Source: Nothophaeocryptopus gaeumannii
Taxonomy: Eukaryota > Ascomycota > Dothideomycetes > Mycosphaerellales > Mycosphaerellaceae
Assembly: GCA_031771865.1 (NCBI GenBank)
Contig: JASISA010000041.1
Location: 2,170,001-2,234,000 of the forward strand
Direction: 5' to 3'
Length of the DNA stretch: 64,000 nt
The translations under genes and the position numbers were made by a program. The notes below the pieces were generated by a model. It did not search any database, was not told the DNA's origin, and saw only the letters and a list, made by a program, of their open reading frames with translations. Below are positions 62,526 through 64,000 of this stretch, one piece after another; within the stretch, counting starts at the first letter, position 1; every line of letters starts with the position of its first letter.

Positions 62526-64000
62526 ATGAGTCCATACTCCGGAGGCAGTCCTGAAATACCAGATTCATTATCGGGCCACTACCGATACTCCCATGGACGT
62601 CCTCAGCCGCCGAAGCAGCAGCCCTTCGACGGCAGGAACCGGGCTGCTAATGATGAATCTCGTGACCACGCCCTGAGGCCGCTGGATTGCTCACCAGAGT
62701 CTGACATGTGAGTGACCATGATGACTACAAAAGGGCGTAGTAGCCTCATAAACCCGGGCGCAGTTCGCATGGCCATGTACTAATAGGCTACCAGAAGCCA
62801 GGGCCAGTACGGTGCTGATGTTTATGACTCTCCCATATCTTCCTCTGATGAGTCCATGAACAATTATCTTGGAAACCAAACGCCACCGCAGTCGCCACTT
62901 CCCTTTGGGCCCTCACAGACTATTGGAGCTTCCGCGAACGGCTTTGAGCGCCTGTCTCTGGACCACGGCCAGGCCAGAGAAGGTGATCCACGAGGCAGTC
63001 GCGGGCGTGGAAACGTGACTCCTTCAGCGCTGAACTCCAAAAGATCCGCCAGCCGAGAACTGCCAGCCGATCAAGGCCGACACTCTCCACGAGTATGCAG
63101 CAACTTCAACCAGACTTCATCTGCGCTTGCTCAGGCAAGTCCAAGGCAACAGCCGCGAGGCCGCACGGACCGAGGTCACGCGCGCCTTCCTTCCCATGAG
63201 CAAACCACAAGGCCGCCTGCGCTTGACTCAACCGGCCATACGACAGCAGTATCGTCTGCCTTGCGAAGAGTCAAAGAGCCGATCCACCAGGACAGTGGAT
63301 ATGGCTCGCGACAAAGTACACTAACGTATCCAGACGGAGCAGCTCTTCCATCAACATACTCACAGCCCTTGAAAGCAGCCGTCGACAACGCAAACGTAGA
63401 GAATGCAGGTCCGATGGTCTCAAGGCAGAAGGCTTCCAGGCAGCCACCAGCCGACAATCGGTATCCAGGTCTGATCATGCAGCCAGACTCCTCACCCATC
63501 AGCCAGGACCAGCTCGCTGCTGAAGTTAAGGGGATCTACGCAGGACTCGTCATGGTTGAGGCTAAGTGTATCAATATCGATGCTGCTCAAGCTGCTGATC
63601 CCAAGTCTCGTCTTGGCCCTGAGCAATGGCAGGCCTTGATTGCACTACACAGGACCTTGCTCTATGAGCACCATGACTTCCTCATGGCGACGCAGCATCC
63701 ATCTGCAACTCAGGCTCTTCGTGGACTTGCTACCAAGTACAGTATGCCGGCTCGCATGTGTAAGTTCTTCAATCCACTCATCTGTGGATTCACTGATGTT
63801 CTTGACAGGGAAACACGGCATCCATGCCTTCCTTGAAGTACTGAGACACCGTCGTCCGGAGTCGCAAGATTACATGCTCGCGTTCATATATCTTGCTTAC
63901 CAGATGATGGCACTTCTCTTTGAGACTGTCCCATCTTTCACTGATACGTGGATAGAGTGTTTGGGAGACCTTGCACGTTATCGAATGGCAATTGAAGAAG
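62526..64000 (+). CDS. Est1/SMG-type DNA/RNA-binding (TPR-like) domain protein, 5' part
   Basis: Three exons are visible: 62526-62707, 62795-63759 and 63809 to beyond the window. Exon 1 is Pro/Gln/Asn-rich (PPKQQPFDGRNRA). Exon 2 begins after a tactaatag branch site and ccag. About 250 disordered residues rich in Ser, Pro, Gln and Arg follow. The folded domain starts near EVKGIYAGLVMVEAKCINID and continues LIALHRTLLYEHHDFLMATQHPSA, YSMPARMWKHGIHAFLEVLRHRRPESQ, MLAFIYLAYQMMALLFETVP and WIECLGDLARYRMAIEE. This is the fungal Est1-type domain also found in telomerase-associated and nonsense-mediated-decay factors. The exon 2/3 splice creates the Trp of ARMWKHG. The C-terminal part lies outside. 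Confidence 0.8.

Noticed and set aside
1..64000. CRISPR arrays, operons, Shine-Dalgarno sites, tRNA and rRNA genes
   Set aside because: This is eukaryotic DNA with spliced genes; no direct-repeat array was seen, and no tRNA or rRNA could be recognised by eye, though an unaided scan can miss a tRNA.

Overview
The window is nuclear DNA of a filamentous ascomycete, most likely a dothideomycete. Its genes carry short introns of about 45-180 bases with GT donors, ct(a/g)ac-type branch sites and AG acceptors. It encodes fungal proteins (HET domain, Ecl1, Nup98-Nup96 precursor, i-AAA protease, CBP3, CEM1) and several 'LPxELRNxIY' F-box-like/2EXR proteins, a family common in dothideomycetes. The class assignment is inference from gene content.

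Left part (1-19 kb) is accessory and metabolic. It holds an intact allantoate-permease-type MFS transporter (1.3-3.05 kb), an F-box-like gene, a disordered protein, and a second MFS transporter broken by in-frame stops and an internal deletion (5.9-7.5 kb). Next come a D-erythronate-dehydrogenase-like NAD enzyme facing a class II aldolase-like enzyme (8.1-10 kb), a truncated FAD monooxygenase, a full flavin monooxygenase with an N-terminal extra domain (12.4-14.3 kb), a second two-exon F-box-like gene, a Rossmann-fold gene with no usable ATG (17.25 kb) and a small single-span membrane protein. The 5.9-11 kb block looks like a small sugar-acid catabolic cluster that has started to decay.

The middle (20-30 kb) is housekeeping: mitochondrial YME1 is divergent from a 2,044-residue Nup98-Nup96 precursor gene. 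From 30 to 38.5 kb the DNA is again accessory: one intact and one broken F-box-like gene, then a small cysteine-rich secreted-protein gene whose last codons are interrupted by a complete 1,244-bp Tc1/mariner-type (DD34E) element. The element has long inverted repeats and a transposase full of stop codons. A second small single-span membrane protein, an orphan copy of exon 1 of the gene at the right edge, and a HET-domain gene follow.

From 39 to 51.7 kb core genes return: mRNA guanylyltransferase, CBP3, a membrane-anchored lectin-like beta-propeller, mitochondrial ketoacyl synthase CEM1, a NiCoT nickel transporter and an Ecl1-type zinc protein. From 51.7 to 64 kb there are long gene-poor stretches around a diverged F-box-like gene, the Hook-complex protein FHIP, and the 5' part of an Est1-type protein running off the window.

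The clearest unusual signals are the transposon that ends a secreted-protein gene, the decayed transporter with substitutions consistent with G:C to A:T mutation, the gene without an initiator ATG, the stop-free 126-base intron in the nucleoporin gene, and the dispersed F-box-like family with copies at different stages of decay.
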